In this document: one piece after another, positions 8,623 through 16,541 of the stretch
Numbering within the stretch: the first letter of the stretch is position 1
Layout: every line of letters begins with the position of its first letter
Assembly: GCA_024330265.1 (NCBI GenBank)
Contig: JANDLT010000045.1
Coordinates: 1-39,974 of the forward strand
Source of the DNA: Pyrinomonadaceae bacterium MAG19_C2-C3
GTDB taxonomy: Bacteria; Acidobacteriota; Blastocatellia; Pyrinomonadales; Pyrinomonadaceae
Reading direction: 5' to 3'
Length of the DNA stretch: 39,974 nt
Position numbers and translations under genes: made by a program
Notes under the pieces: generated by a model
Database searches by the model: none
What the model was told of the DNA's origin: nothing
What the model saw: the letters and a program-made list of their open reading frames with translations, nothing else

Positions 8623-10164
8623 TTACGGCGTGCGGCGATGGAGAGATTGACGACCGGCAAGTCGCCACCAGCTCGGCGTATCGCTTTCCGGTGCGTGAGT
8701 CGTCGTTGATGTTCCCAGTGTTTGCGTGAAGGCAATCGCGGCGATGATGACGGCTAAATCACGATGAGTTAGCTCGTCTCCGGTGTTCGTCACGGGAGTG
8801 TCGGAAGCTTGCGCGCGACGTTTCTGGAAGCGTTCGATGAAGCCCGTATCAAGGCGCGCGTTTTGAAATTCTTCATCACGCACGAGGGCGCGGAAGAAAC
8901 CGAGCGTCGTCTTGATGCCGCCGATAACGTATTCATCGAGGGCGCGGCGAAGGGTTGAAATCGCTTCGTCGCGTGTGCGTCCCCATGCCGCGAGTTTGGA
9001 AATCATCGGGTCATAATAAATCGTGACTTCGGAATGCAGACGCACGCCGCTGTCGTTGCGGACGTTCGCTCCCGTCGGTTCGCGCCATAAAGTTATTTTT
9101 CCGGGCGACGGCAGAAAATTGTTTTCAGGGTCTTCGGCATACACGCGGCACTCAATCGCATGTCCGCGCATCTCCACATCATCTTGCGTAAAACTTAGAG
9201 GTTCGCCCGCCGCGACCGCGATTTGTTCGCGCACAAGGTCAAAGCCCGTGACCATTTCCGTCACCGGATGTTCGACTTGAAGGCGCGTGTTCATCTCTAA
9301 AAAGTAGAACTCGTGCGTTAAGTCCGACACCAGAAATTCAATCGTTCCCGCGCCTGTATAACCAACGGCGCGGGCGATGCCGACCGCCGCCGCTCCCATT
9401 TCGCGGCGCAACTCGGTCGCGCCGTCAATCGGTGACGGGCATTCTTCGACAACCTTTTGATGGCGGCGTTGAATGGAGCATTCGCGTTCGCCGAGGTGAA
9501 CGCAGTTGCCTTGTGTGTCGGCGAAAATCTGAATCTCTATGTGGCGCGGACGCGCGACGGCTTTTTCGAGATAGATGCTGCCGTCGCCAAACGCGGCGAC
9601 GGCTTCCGCCTGTGCCGTCTCAAACGCAGAACTTATTTCATCGGATTTGGCGACAAGGCGCATCCCTTTTCCGCCGCCGCCCGCTGCCGCTTTCAACATC
9701 ACCGGATAACCGAACTGCGCGGCAATCTCGCGGGCTGCGTCGGCGGATGTAATCGGCTCGATTGTGCCGGGAACGATGGGCGCGCCCGCCTTCTGTGCGA
9801 CGTGGCGCGCGCTGGTTTTTGAACCCATCAGTTCGATGGCTTCGGGCGACGCACCGATAAACACGATTCCCGCGTTGCGGCACGCGCGGGAAAAAATCGC
9901 GTTTTCGGAAAGGAAACCGTAGCCGGGATGAATCGCTTCCGCACCTGTGACACGCGCTGCATCAAGTATTTTCCCGATGTCGAGATAGCTTTCCGAACTC
10001 GCCGCCCCGCCGATACACACGGCTTCATCGGCAAAGCGAACGTGCAAACTTTCACGGTCAACTTCGGAATAGACCGCGACGGTCGCAATCTCCATCTCAC
10101 GACACGCGCGCATCACGCGCACCGCGATTTCCCCACGATTGGCGATTAAGATTTTTGAAAACAT
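8623..10164 (-). CDS. accC: Biotin carboxylase subunit (acetyl/propionyl-CoA carboxylase)
   Basis: A 513-residue biotin carboxylase, which carboxylates biotin using ATP and bicarbonate. The N-terminal domain starts with the classic KILIANRGEIAVRV. The ATP-grasp domain has the glycine-rich loop AAAGGGGKGMR, and the catalytic region has EMNTRLQVEHPVTE. The C-terminal domain ends with about 60 extra residues (HRDLAVIIAAIA...) beyond the usual 450, a tail reminiscent of long alpha chains of propionyl- or methylcrotonyl-CoA carboxylase. It ends 7 nt before the biotin carrier start. The ATG at 10164 is preceded by only 6 nt (ATTTCT on the coding strand) and then the GTAGGCA hairpin, with no Shine-Dalgarno. 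Confidence 0.95.
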   Translation of the reverse strand: MFSKILIANRGEIAVRVMRACREMEIATVAVYSEVDRESLHVRFADEAVCIGGAASSESYLDIGKILDAARVTGAEAIHPGYGFLSENAIFSRACRNAGIVFIGASPEAIELMGSKTSARHVAQKAGAPIVPGTIEPITSADAAREIAAQFGYPVMLKAAAGGGGKGMRLVAKSDEISSAFETAQAEAVAAFGDGSIYLEKAVARPRHIEIQIFADTQGNCVHLGERECSIQRRHQKVVEECPSPIDGATELRREMGAAAVGIARAVGYTGAGTIEFLVSDLTHEFYFLEMNTRLQVEHPVTEMVTGFDLVREQIAVAAGEPLSFTQDDVEMRGHAIECRVYAEDPENNFLPSPGKITLWREPTGANVRNDSGVRLHSEVTIYYDPMISKLAAWGRTRDEAISTLRRALDEYVIGGIKTTLGFFRALVRDEEFQNARLDTGFIERFQKRRAQASDTPVTNTGDELTHRDLAVIIAAIAFTQTLGTSTTTHAPESDTPSWWRLAGRQSLHRRTP

Positions 10165-10170
10165 AGAAAT

Positions 10171-10303
10171 AGTAGGCAGTAGGCAGAGGGCAGTAGGCAG
10201 TTAGAAGACAAAAAGACGGTTTAATGTTCAAAGTTTCAAGTTCAAAGTTTAATGCTTAACATCGAACTTTGAACACCCGTTTTATACTGCCTACTGCCTA
10301 CTG
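10171..10303. repeat. Two-shell inverted repeat, GTAGGCA family
   Basis: Same design as the element before mutL: outer tandem GTAGGCA units (10171-10201) and inverse units (10286-10303), enclosing TTCAAAGTTTCAAG and CGAACTTTGAAC words. It separates the DUF3592-like gene (stop 4 nt away) from accC (start 6 nt away). Confidence 0.9.
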
Positions 10304-10306
10304 TTT

Positions 10307-10597
10307 TCAAACTACAATCGAGTTCGACGGTACGCGCGGGTCGAAGCGAATGGTGACGGTCGCGCCGGGCGGATAGTCGGCGGCACGCCCGCGTTGTGCG
10401 TCGTCGAGCGTGTGCGACGATTCGTAATCTACGCCGTTGTGTTGATAGGTGAAATAGATGATGACGGTGCGGTCATCGGCGTCAACGCCAACGTCAATAA
10501 TCATGCCGTCGGTGATGCGTCCCTGTCGAAGCAGGCGCGTGCGGCGCGCTTCTTCCGTATCAACTTCGGGACGGCGAAAAAGTTTGAATAAATTCAT
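10307..10597 (-). CDS. Small DUF3592-like protein
   Basis: A 96-residue protein with no signal peptide or membrane segment visible. It has a beta-rich body: ITDGMIIDV, then VIIYFTYQHNGVDYESS, and a closing YPPGATVTIRFDPRVPSNSIV. The order of a hydrophilic strand pair, a G-x-x-Y-E/S turn and a final PxGxxVxVxxDPxxPxxS motif resembles the soluble part of DUF3592 proteins, whose role is unknown. It is on the same strand as accC and separated from it by a repeat element, so cotranscription is plausible. The ATG at 10597 is the only sensible start. Family assignment is by motif pattern only. Confidence 0.65.
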   Translation of the reverse strand: MNLFKLFRRPEVDTEEARRTRLLRQGRITDGMIIDVGVDADDRTVIIYFTYQHNGVDYESSHTLDDAQRGRAADYPPGATVTIRFDPRVPSNSIVV

Positions 10598-10716
10598 TCA
10601 GTGTGTGATGTGGCTTAAAGCGGGCGACGAATGTATGTGCATGTGTGAGTGAGTTGTAAAACCCGCGCGCCGGGATGACGAATCATCGCCCGGCTGCGAT
10701 TTTAGTTTGATAGAGT

Positions 10717-11460
10717 TTAGCGTGAAATTGATGCGCGGTGCGCGGCGTCGAGTTGTTCTTGCGTCGGGCGCGCGGTGTGCGGCTTGGTTGATGTTTCATC
10801 CGGCGCGGCGGTCGCGTTCGTCGCCATCGCCTTTGCCGCGACGATACGTTGGGTTTCGCGCCATGTATAAAACATGCGGTGGGCGAACGTCCAGTATGAG
10901 CCGATTGCCAGAATCCACAAGACGGCGGGCATCCGGTTGGCGAAGAAATTCGTCGAGCCGTGATGCGTCGAAAGCGCGCCGATGATAAGCAGCACGACAC
11001 GTTCGGGACGACGGAAAAATCCGACATCACACTTGGGTATTAGGCTTTCCGCACGCGCACTCGTATAAGAAATCAATACCGAGCCGACGAGGGCGGCACT
11101 GACGAGAAAGACGTTGAGCGTCGAATGGTACGGCGTGTCGCGGGCATAGAAAATCAGCACGCCGACCAAGACCACCATATCGGAAAGACGGTCGAGCGAT
11201 GAATCGAGAAAGCCACCGAACGCCGTGACCTGATTGGTTGAGCGCGCAAGTTTGCCGTCGAGCATGTCGAACAGATTGGCGACGATAAGGACGAGTCCGG
11301 CGTAAAAGAAATAGCCGAAACCGAACAACAAGCCGCACACGAGATTGATGAGAACACCGATGACCGTGAGCGTGTTCGGGTTGACGGTGTGGCGCGCAAG
11401 TCCGCGCACCATCGCATTGATGATGCGTCCCGCGCCCCGTCCGATGCTGCCGCCTATCAC
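10717..11460 (-). CDS. CDP-alcohol phosphatidyltransferase family protein
   Basis: A 247-residue integral membrane enzyme of phospholipid synthesis. It contains the exact CDP-alcohol phosphotransferase motif D-G-x2-A-R-x8-G-x3-D-x3-D, read here from DGKLAR to DSSLDRLSD at about residues 69-91. Several hydrophobic segments surround it (for example LTVIGVLINLVCGLLFGFGY and the segments near 95-160). The enzyme transfers a phosphatidyl group from CDP-diacylglycerol to an alcohol; the acceptor (glycerol phosphate, inositol phosphate or other) cannot be told from the sequence. The start is uncertain: GTG at 11460 matches the N-terminal length of relatives but has no clear ribosome site, and an ATG lies 16 codons inside. 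The C-terminal 45 residues are polar. greA lies upstream on the same strand with an 84-bp gap. Confidence 0.85.
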   Translation of the reverse strand: MIGGSIGRGAGRIINAMVRGLARHTVNPNTLTVIGVLINLVCGLLFGFGYFFYAGLVLIVANLFDMLDGKLARSTNQVTAFGGFLDSSLDRLSDMVVLVGVLIFYARDTPYHSTLNVFLVSAALVGSVLISYTSARAESLIPKCDVGFFRRPERVVLLIIGALSTHHGSTNFFANRMPAVLWILAIGSYWTFAHRMFYTWRETQRIVAAKAMATNATAAPDETSTKPHTARPTQEQLDAAHRASISR

Positions 11461-11544
11461 TGTGGTGTCGTGTGTCTTTCGGTGAAGTGTGTGAAATGAA
11501 ACCGGATTATGAAGTAAGCCGGTGAGTCGTTCAAGAGCGGTCGC

Positions 11545-12018
11545 TTATGAAGGTTGGTCATGCAAGGTGGTTAAACGTCGAATCTCGAATTGGCGCGTGC
11601 CGCGTGGCGTAGTCACTTTCACTTCGTCGCCTTCTTCGCGGTTCATCAAACTTTTGCCGATAGGCGAAGTCGTCGATATTATCCCCGCCGCCGGATCGCT
11701 TTCTTCCGGCATCGCCAGTCTGTACGTCACTTCTTCGTCGCGTTCGGCGTCATAGAGTACGACGGTCGAACCGTAAGCCGCGCGGTCGTGCGGAACTTTC
11801 GAGATGTCAATCGAAGAGATTTCCTGCAACCTCTGGCGCAACTGTCCGACGCGGGCTTGGACGTATTGTTGACGCTCCAGAGCCGCTTTATACTCGGCGT
11901 TCTCGCGCAAATCGCCCCACTCGACCGCCTTCTTGATTTCACGCGGCACGGTCACGCGCAATTCAAACTCGTATTCATCGAGTTCTTTTTGTAATTTCTG
12001 TTTAGCTGCTTGAATCAC
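11545..12018 (-). CDS. greA: Transcription elongation factor GreA/GreB family
   Basis: A 157-residue GreA, which rescues backtracked RNA polymerase by stimulating transcript cleavage. The N-terminal coiled coil carries the acidic tip motif GDLRENAEY, with Asp36 and Glu39 matching the metal-coordinating residues Asp41 and Glu44 of E. coli GreA. The C-terminal domain has the usual SPIGKSLMNREEGDEV segment at about 118-133. The length is normal although the N-terminus is a few residues shorter than in E. coli. The start is a GTG at 12018. Upstream on the mRNA are 8 nt, then a 33-bp-armed hairpin, and AAAGGAGG at the far foot of that hairpin, so the ribosome site may be delivered through the folded structure. 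Confidence 0.93.
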   Translation of the reverse strand: MIQAAKQKLQKELDEYEFELRVTVPREIKKAVEWGDLRENAEYKAALERQQYVQARVGQLRQRLQEISSIDISKVPHDRAAYGSTVVLYDAERDEEVTYRLAMPEESDPAAGIISTTSPIGKSLMNREEGDEVKVTTPRGTRQFEIRRLTTLHDQPS

Positions 12019-12026
12019 AACATTTC

Positions 12027-12170
12027 AGGAGTCAGAAGTCAGGAGCCAGTAGCCAGAATAAAACGGGCGTTCAATGTTCAAAGTTAGGCATTAGGCGTTG
12101 AACTTAAAACCTTGAACATTGAACCGCCTTCATCTTCATTCTGGCTACTGGCTCCTGACTTCTGGCTCCT
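12027..12170. repeat. Two-shell inverted repeat, GGAGYCA family
   Basis: Arms of 33 bp (12027-12059 and 12138-12170) match at 32 of 33 positions; they are built of GGAGTCA/GAAGTCA/GGAGCCA/GTAGCCA units. An inner shell of GTTCAATGTTCAA and TTGAACATTGAAC words repeats the two-shell design seen before mutL and accC. It lies between pfkA and greA. The right flank reads CCTCCTTT, a Shine-Dalgarno on the minus strand. Confidence 0.92.
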
Positions 12171-12187
12171 CCTTTGCCTTTCTCAAA

Positions 12188-13300
12188 TTATTCACATTCG
12201 ACATCCATCTGCGGTTCATCGGGTGCGCCGAGTGAAACGCCGACATCGCGTGCGGTGCGAACCAAGCCGCCCGCCGGTGGCACGGTCTTAATACCGAGAA
12301 TCGCTTCTGCAAGCGGGACGGTAATAATATCAGAAGCGTGGAGGGCGACCATCACATCGCGGTCGCCCTGCATCAAGCAACGGACGGCGTAAGCTCCGAA
12401 ACTCGTCGCCAGCATACGGTCGAAAGCGTTGGGACTGCCGCCGCGTTGCAAGTGTCCAAGCACGACGCAGCGTGCTTCTTTCCCGGTGCGGGCTTCGATT
12501 TCATCGCGCAGATAATAACCTATGCCGCCGAGCCGGGCGGACACGTCGCTTCCGCCCTGTGTGAGGTAACGCTGTTCGCCTGTGGTTTCGCGCGCACCTT
12601 CCGCGACGACGATGATGCTGAAGTCCGAGCCGCACCGTTCGCGTTCACGAATCTTATGACAAACCGCGTCAATTGAAAACGGGATTTCGGGAATCAGAAT
12701 AACATCCGCGCCGCCCGCGAGTCCCGAATGAATCGCAATCCATCCGGTGTGCCGCCCCATGACTTCTAAAATCATCACGCGGTCGTGCGATTCGGCGGTG
12801 GTATGAAGACGGTCGAGGGCTTCGGTCGCAATGTCGAGAGCGGTCAGAAAACCGAACGTCAAATCCGTGTGTGCGAGGTCGTTATCAATCGTCTTCGGAA
12901 CACCGACAACCGGAATGCCGTACTTGCCGAACTCCGCCGCGATTGCCAGCGTGCCGTCGCCGCCAAGCACAATCATCCCGTCAATGCCGAGACGTTCGAG
13001 ATTCTGTATTGCCTCGCGGAACGAAGATTCCGGCATCACGACTTCACCGTCGGGTTTGTATTGAACGAAGCGACCTTTATTCCGCGTACCTAAAATCGTG
13101 CCGCCGCGCGGAAGCAGACCGCGCACGTCCACGGGCGTCAGTTCGCGTGTGCGCGTCTCACCGAGCAAACCTTCAAAGCTGTCTTCGATACCGATGACGC
13201 GCACGCCGTATTCACCGACGCCGGTTTTAACGACCGCGCGAATCACCGCATTGAGGGCGGGCGCGTCGCCGCCGCCCGTAACTAAGCCGATGGTCTTCAT
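12188..13300 (-). CDS. pfkA: 6-phosphofructokinase
   Basis: A 370-residue phosphofructokinase, phosphorylating fructose 6-phosphate in glycolysis. It opens with a GGGDAPALNAVIRA nucleotide motif, then LGGDGT at 112-117, PKTIDND at 135-141 with catalytic Asp139, and MGRHTGWIA. The phosphoryl donor is set by two positions: Gly116 (E. coli Gly104) favours ATP, while Lys136 (E. coli Gly124) is the residue typical of pyrophosphate enzymes. The Gly/Lys combination is known from an ATP-using subgroup, so ATP is more likely but not certain. The protein is about 50 residues longer than E. coli PfkA. The ATG at 13300 has no clear Shine-Dalgarno. A terminator-like hairpin separates it from the upstream peroxiredoxin gene. 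Confidence 0.93.
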   Translation of the reverse strand: MKTIGLVTGGGDAPALNAVIRAVVKTGVGEYGVRVIGIEDSFEGLLGETRTRELTPVDVRGLLPRGGTILGTRNKGRFVQYKPDGEVVMPESSFREAIQNLERLGIDGMIVLGGDGTLAIAAEFGKYGIPVVGVPKTIDNDLAHTDLTFGFLTALDIATEALDRLHTTAESHDRVMILEVMGRHTGWIAIHSGLAGGADVILIPEIPFSIDAVCHKIRERERCGSDFSIIVVAEGARETTGEQRYLTQGGSDVSARLGGIGYYLRDEIEARTGKEARCVVLGHLQRGGSPNAFDRMLATSFGAYAVRCLMQGDRDVMVALHASDIITVPLAEAILGIKTVPPAGGLVRTARDVGVSLGAPDEPQMDVECE

Positions 13301-13372
13301 AACTTTTATTGTTCGACTGGTGTTGTTCGACCGCGATTGTTCAGCCGTCGAACGAATTTCGATTCCAAAACG

Positions 13373-13413
13373 GCGCGGGCTGGTTTCAGCGTTGAATCTG
13401 AAACCAGCCGCGC
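13373..13413 (-). terminator. Terminator-like hairpin downstream of the peroxiredoxin gene
   Basis: A 12-bp perfect stem (13378-13389 with 13398-13409) extends by 4 bp past one bulged G, with an 8-nt loop. On the minus strand a TTTT follows shortly after. It lies after the peroxiredoxin gene and before pfkA. Confidence 0.6.
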
Positions 13414-13432
13414 GAAACTTTAAGATAGAACC

Positions 13433-13470
13433 TTCTCAAATCTAAGATTTCAAATCTGAAATCTCAAATT
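13433..13470. repeat. AAATCT/AGATTT alternating repeat
   Basis: Alternating inverted words AAATCT, AGATTT and GAAATCTC form a self-complementary AT-rich stretch that touches the peroxiredoxin stop codon. It resembles the short-unit intergenic arrays elsewhere in the window but with a different unit. Confidence 0.6.
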
Positions 13471-13939
13471 AGCTTTCGATGTTCTTCAGTGCTTCAAATA
13501 GTTCATCATTGACCGGAAGGTCGGGGATGTTGTGAACCTTCTTGTAATGAATGCGTCCGTCTTTATTAACGATGAACAGGGCGCGCTCGGAGATGCCCGC
13601 ATCCTCTTTATAAACGCCGTACCGTCGTGCGACTTCGCCCTTAGGCTCGAAGTCGCTTAGTAAGTCATAACTCACGCCGCCCAATTCTTTTGCCCACGCC
13701 GCCTTGCTTGGTTGCGCGTCAACCGAGACGCTCAAGACTTCCGTGTCGGCTTGGTTAAAGCGTTCGAGGTCTGTTTCGTAAGCGGCGGTTTGCGTCGAAC
13801 AAACGGGCGTAAAGGCGAGCGGGTGAAACGCGATGACGACGTTCTTCTTGCCTTTGAATTCCGAAAGGCTGACCCGCTTATTGCGGTCTTGATGACTCGG
13901 CAAAGTAAAGTCCGGTGCGATGTCTCCGACTTCGGGCAT
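13469..13939 (-). CDS. Peroxiredoxin, single-cysteine AhpE-like
   Basis: A 156-residue thioredoxin-fold peroxidase that reduces hydrogen peroxide or organic peroxides. The peroxidatic motif PLAFTPVCS places Cys47 in the active site. No other cysteine occurs in the protein, so it is a 1-Cys enzyme and needs an outside thiol; with bshC and a YpdA-like reductase nearby, bacillithiol or a redoxin is a reasonable but unproven partner. The frame extends to 13975, but GAGGAAA at about 13946-13952 is correctly spaced before the ATG at 13939, and MPEVGDIAPDFTLP is the usual N-terminus. Its stop overlaps an AT-rich repeat, followed by a terminator hairpin. Confidence 0.92.
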   Translation of the reverse strand: MPEVGDIAPDFTLPSHQDRNKRVSLSEFKGKKNVVIAFHPLAFTPVCSTQTAAYETDLERFNQADTEVLSVSVDAQPSKAAWAKELGGVSYDLLSDFEPKGEVARRYGVYKEDAGISERALFIVNKDGRIHYKKVHNIPDLPVNDELFEALKNIES

Positions 13940-14105
13940 TGTTGTTTTCCTCTTTGTGGCTTCGTATCCAAACACACCGAAGCTAACGTTTATTTTTAAG
14001 ATTGTAATTTCTTTTCGGCGAAAGACTATACCGTCAAGAAAGCGATTTCAAGCGGCGAACTTATAAACGCTGCTCCCAAGTGAAAAAACAGGAAAGATGC
14101 AAGAA

Positions 14106-14153
14106 AACAAGAAAGCGACTTGCACATTACATTTGGCAAGTCGCTTTCTTGTT
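14106..14153 (-). terminator. Intrinsic terminator of the PEP-CTERM gene
   Basis: A perfect 18-bp stem (14106-14123 with 14136-14153) with a 12-nt loop is followed on the minus strand by TTTTCTTG and, further on, a TTTTTT run. Stem, loop length and the GCTTTCTTG edge resemble the terminator at 1634-1679. Confidence 0.82.
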
Positions 14154-14204
14154 AAGAGATGGATGTCGTTCGCGCTCAATGAACTCTAACGAAGATGTTT
14201 GAGA

Positions 14205-14852
14205 CTAAGCGAGGTCGTCCGGGTTTTCGCCGTTCGCTTTAGCACGACGGCGGCGGCGGCGCATCTTCATTGTCACACCTGCCAAACCCGTGCCGAGAAG
14301 AATCATCGTCGCCGGTTCAGGAATAGGCTCCGTCCCGTTAAATCGAGCCACATCACTGCCGCCGGGATTGACATCCTGAAACCGCAGGAATGTGCCGCTG
14401 GCGATTTGCTGTTGCGTTAGCCCGGCGAAATTTCCCGTGACGGTGAAGGTTGCACTCTGACCTGCGGTGATGCCCCGATTGGGATTGCCGCCGCCGTTGA
14501 AGTTCGGTCCGGTCAACATTGCTAACTCGAATGTAGTACCGATTCCAGCAGCATTTCCCGCCACCTGTGTTCGCAGCCTGTAATTGTTGTTTGTCTGGTC
14601 TTGCAAGGTGAAATTTCCGCTGTTCGTGTCGGGCAGATTAAAGCCAATGCTGGTGATGCTGCCCGTCGTGCTACCGGTAGAAGTATTCGTTACGGTAATA
14701 GTAAGAAGATTGTCGGTTAACTGCGTGATGGTTACCGTTCCGGTGACACCCGTGTTGATGCCTTGAAGGGTGAATGAGTCGGCTCTGGCGTCAATGTTCA
14801 ACGCAATCATCATCATTATGGCGGCACTGCTTAAAAGCATTTTGCGAATCAT
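14205..14852 (-). CDS. PEP-CTERM sorting domain surface protein
   Basis: A 215-residue exported protein. The N-terminus (MIRKMLLSSAAIMMMIALNIDARA) is a signal peptide cut after about residue 24. The body is rich in Thr, Gly and Asn with beta-strand patterning, and contains no enzyme motif. The C-terminus has the PEP-CTERM tripartite signal: PIPEPATMILL, a hydrophobic stretch GTGLAGVTM, and a cluster of six arginines, with 12 polar residues after it. Such proteins are processed by exosortase and linked to extracellular matrix; no exosortase is in this window. The frame opens at 14957, but AGAGGAAG at about 14863-14870 sits about 10 nt before the ATG at 14852, which also begins the signal peptide, so that start is chosen. 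Confidence 0.85.
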   Translation of the reverse strand: MIRKMLLSSAAIMMMIALNIDARADSFTLQGINTGVTGTVTITQLTDNLLTITVTNTSTGSTTGSITSIGFNLPDTNSGNFTLQDQTNNNYRLRTQVAGNAAGIGTTFELAMLTGPNFNGGGNPNRGITAGQSATFTVTGNFAGLTQQQIASGTFLRFQDVNPGGSDVARFNGTEPIPEPATMILLGTGLAGVTMKMRRRRRRAKANGENPDDLA

Positions 14853-15169
14853 TGTTTGTTGTCTTCCTCTGCTGTATTCAAGTTTGGTAATGTTCTGACC
14901 GAAGGTTTTGCGAAATAAAGCGAAAACATCTTTCATGATTGGTGACTGCACATTCACACTATGAATCTAAAAATTTTCTTTGCTTTTCGCTATAAAACCC
15001 GATATTGCATCCGACATCGAAGTGTCGTTTTCCGATGCCCTCTACATAAAGCAGTAACAGAACGTACCTTTCAAAAAAAGCATCCGCAATTCAATCTTCA
15101 ACAATCGAATGTACCTTGCCGGTGGTATGCTTCTTCAGGAAATCGAAGGCAACAATTTGGAGGATGGTA
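14853..15169. other. Divergent intergenic region, PEP-CTERM gene and rRNA methyltransferase
   Basis: This 317-bp AT-richer gap holds the divergent control region. A small hairpin (CGACA-TCGAAG-TGTCG) is near 15016-15031. A GGAGG at 15159-15163 serves the methyltransferase gene. A 70-codon open frame at 14961-15173 has no coding character. No clear promoter boxes could be assigned. Confidence 0.5.
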
Positions 15170-16354
15170 TTGAAAGTCACTGTCACACGCCGCGCAACGG
15201 AGCGTGTGCGCGCCGGACATCTCTGGATTTATAAAAGCGACGTGCGCGAATCCGGCGATGAAAATAATGACGATGCGGCAGTCGTGCGCGTCACGGATGA
15301 ACGCGGGCGGTTCGTCGCTCATGCCCTGTGGAGCGCGACATCGCAAATCAGTTTGCGTCTGCTTACGACGCGCGATGAAACGATTGACCGCGATTTTTGG
15401 CAAAGGCGTTTGCACGCCGCACTCGCGCGCCGCGCTCATCTCGAAGGTGAAACGGATGCTTATCGGCTCGTGTTTTCGGAAGGCGATTTAATGCCGTCGC
15501 TCATCGTTGATAAGTACCGCGATGTGCTTGTCCTGCAAACCCTGTCGCGCGGTGTCGAACGACTCAAAGCGATGTTCGTCGAACTGCTTATCGAAGAACT
15601 CAAGCCGCGCCTTATCATCGAACGCAATGATGTGCGCGTGCGCGAACTCGAAGGTTTGCCGCTTTGTGCCGAAGTGATTTACAAGCGCGACGATGTGACG
15701 GACGGGGAAGCACACGGCGAGTTCGTCATCAATCAGCACGGTGTGAAGTTCGCCGTCGCGCCGCTCGGCGGGCAGAAGACCGGAGCGTTTCTCGACCAAC
15801 GCGAGAACCACCGACGCGCCGCCGATTTCGCACGCGGACACGCCCTTGATTGCTTCACATTTAACGGCGGTTTCGCGCTCAACATCGCGCGCTCGTGCGA
15901 GTCTGTGATTGGCTTGGATGTGTCGGGCGAAGCCGTCGCCGCGTGCCGTCACAACGCGGCGTTAAATGACATGACAAATGTCGAATTTCGTGAAGCGAAT
16001 GTCTTTGATGCGTTGCGTGAAATGGAGACGGCGGGGACACAGTTCGACACGATTATTCTCGACCCGCCCGCGTTTGCGAAGAATCACAAAAGCGTCGAAG
16101 GAGCGGTGCGCGGCTACAAGGAAATCAATTTGCGGGCGATGAAATTATTGAATGCGGGCGGCATTCTCGTGACCTGTACCTGTTCGTATCACGTCGCGGA
16201 AAACGATTTCTTGAACATCATCACTGATGCCGGGAGCGACGCACGCCGTCACATCCAAGTCATCGAAAAACGCACACAGGCGAGCGACCACCCGATACTT
16301 TTGGGGATGCCGGAAACTTATTACTTGAAGTGTTTGATTTGTCGCGTACTGTGA
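15170..16354 (+). CDS. rlmI: Class I SAM-dependent rRNA (cytosine-C5) methyltransferase, RlmI-like
   Basis: A methyltransferase of about 395 residues in the RlmI/RlmK family, which methylates C1962 of 23S rRNA. The N-terminal PUA domain (about residues 1-80) has the typical GHLWIYKSDV. The SAM-binding domain has LDCFTFNGGFALNIA and VIGLDVSGEAV. The catalytic motifs are LDPPAFAKN and TCTCSYHV, with the cysteines expected for 5-methylcytosine chemistry. Start choice: GGAGG (15159-15163) directly abuts an ATG at 15164, while the in-frame TTG at 15170 lies 6 nt after it, the better spacing; the two differ by two residues. The frame itself is open from 15116. The exact target base is inferred from family. 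Confidence 0.88.
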   Translation: MKVTVTRRATERVRAGHLWIYKSDVRESGDENNDDAAVVRVTDERGRFVAHALWSATSQISLRLLTTRDETIDRDFWQRRLHAALARRAHLEGETDAYRLVFSEGDLMPSLIVDKYRDVLVLQTLSRGVERLKAMFVELLIEELKPRLIIERNDVRVRELEGLPLCAEVIYKRDDVTDGEAHGEFVINQHGVKFAVAPLGGQKTGAFLDQRENHRRAADFARGHALDCFTFNGGFALNIARSCESVIGLDVSGEAVAACRHNAALNDMTNVEFREANVFDALREMETAGTQFDTIILDPPAFAKNHKSVEGAVRGYKEINLRAMKLLNAGGILVTCTCSYHVAENDFLNIITDAGSDARRHIQVIEKRTQASDHPILLGMPETYYLKCLICRVL

Positions 16355-16393
16355 AAGCTTGGCGTAAGTTCGAGGTAAGAAACGATTAAAACT

Positions 16394-16480
16394 CATCTAC
16401 GAATTACACCAAATCACACGAAACAGAAGCGGGATTTCTTTCATGTCTTGTTCGTGCTGTTTCGTGTGATTCGTGGATGA
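16394..16480. repeat. Inverted repeat between convergent genes, CACGAATC type
   Basis: A perfect 15-bp stem (16412-16426 with 16457-16471) is extended by outer complementary words CATCTACG (16394-16401) and CGTGGATG (16473-16480). Internal near-repeats such as ACGAATTACACC/AATCACACG give the same short-unit character as the other elements. It lies between rlmI and the S41 protease gene and may terminate both. Confidence 0.75.
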
Positions 16481-16541
16481 AATTCTTTTCGTCTGACAAT
16501 GAACTCACGTTAAATCCCGTGCCTTCAGCCGCGAATGCGGT

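Noticed and set aside
8616..8735. Longer N-terminus of the biotin carrier protein
   Set aside because: It would overlap accC by over 100 bp in another frame and adds an unconserved basic segment.
14961..15173. 70-codon open frame before the rRNA methyltransferase
   Set aside because: No ribosome site, no coding character, and it overlaps the better supported methyltransferase start.
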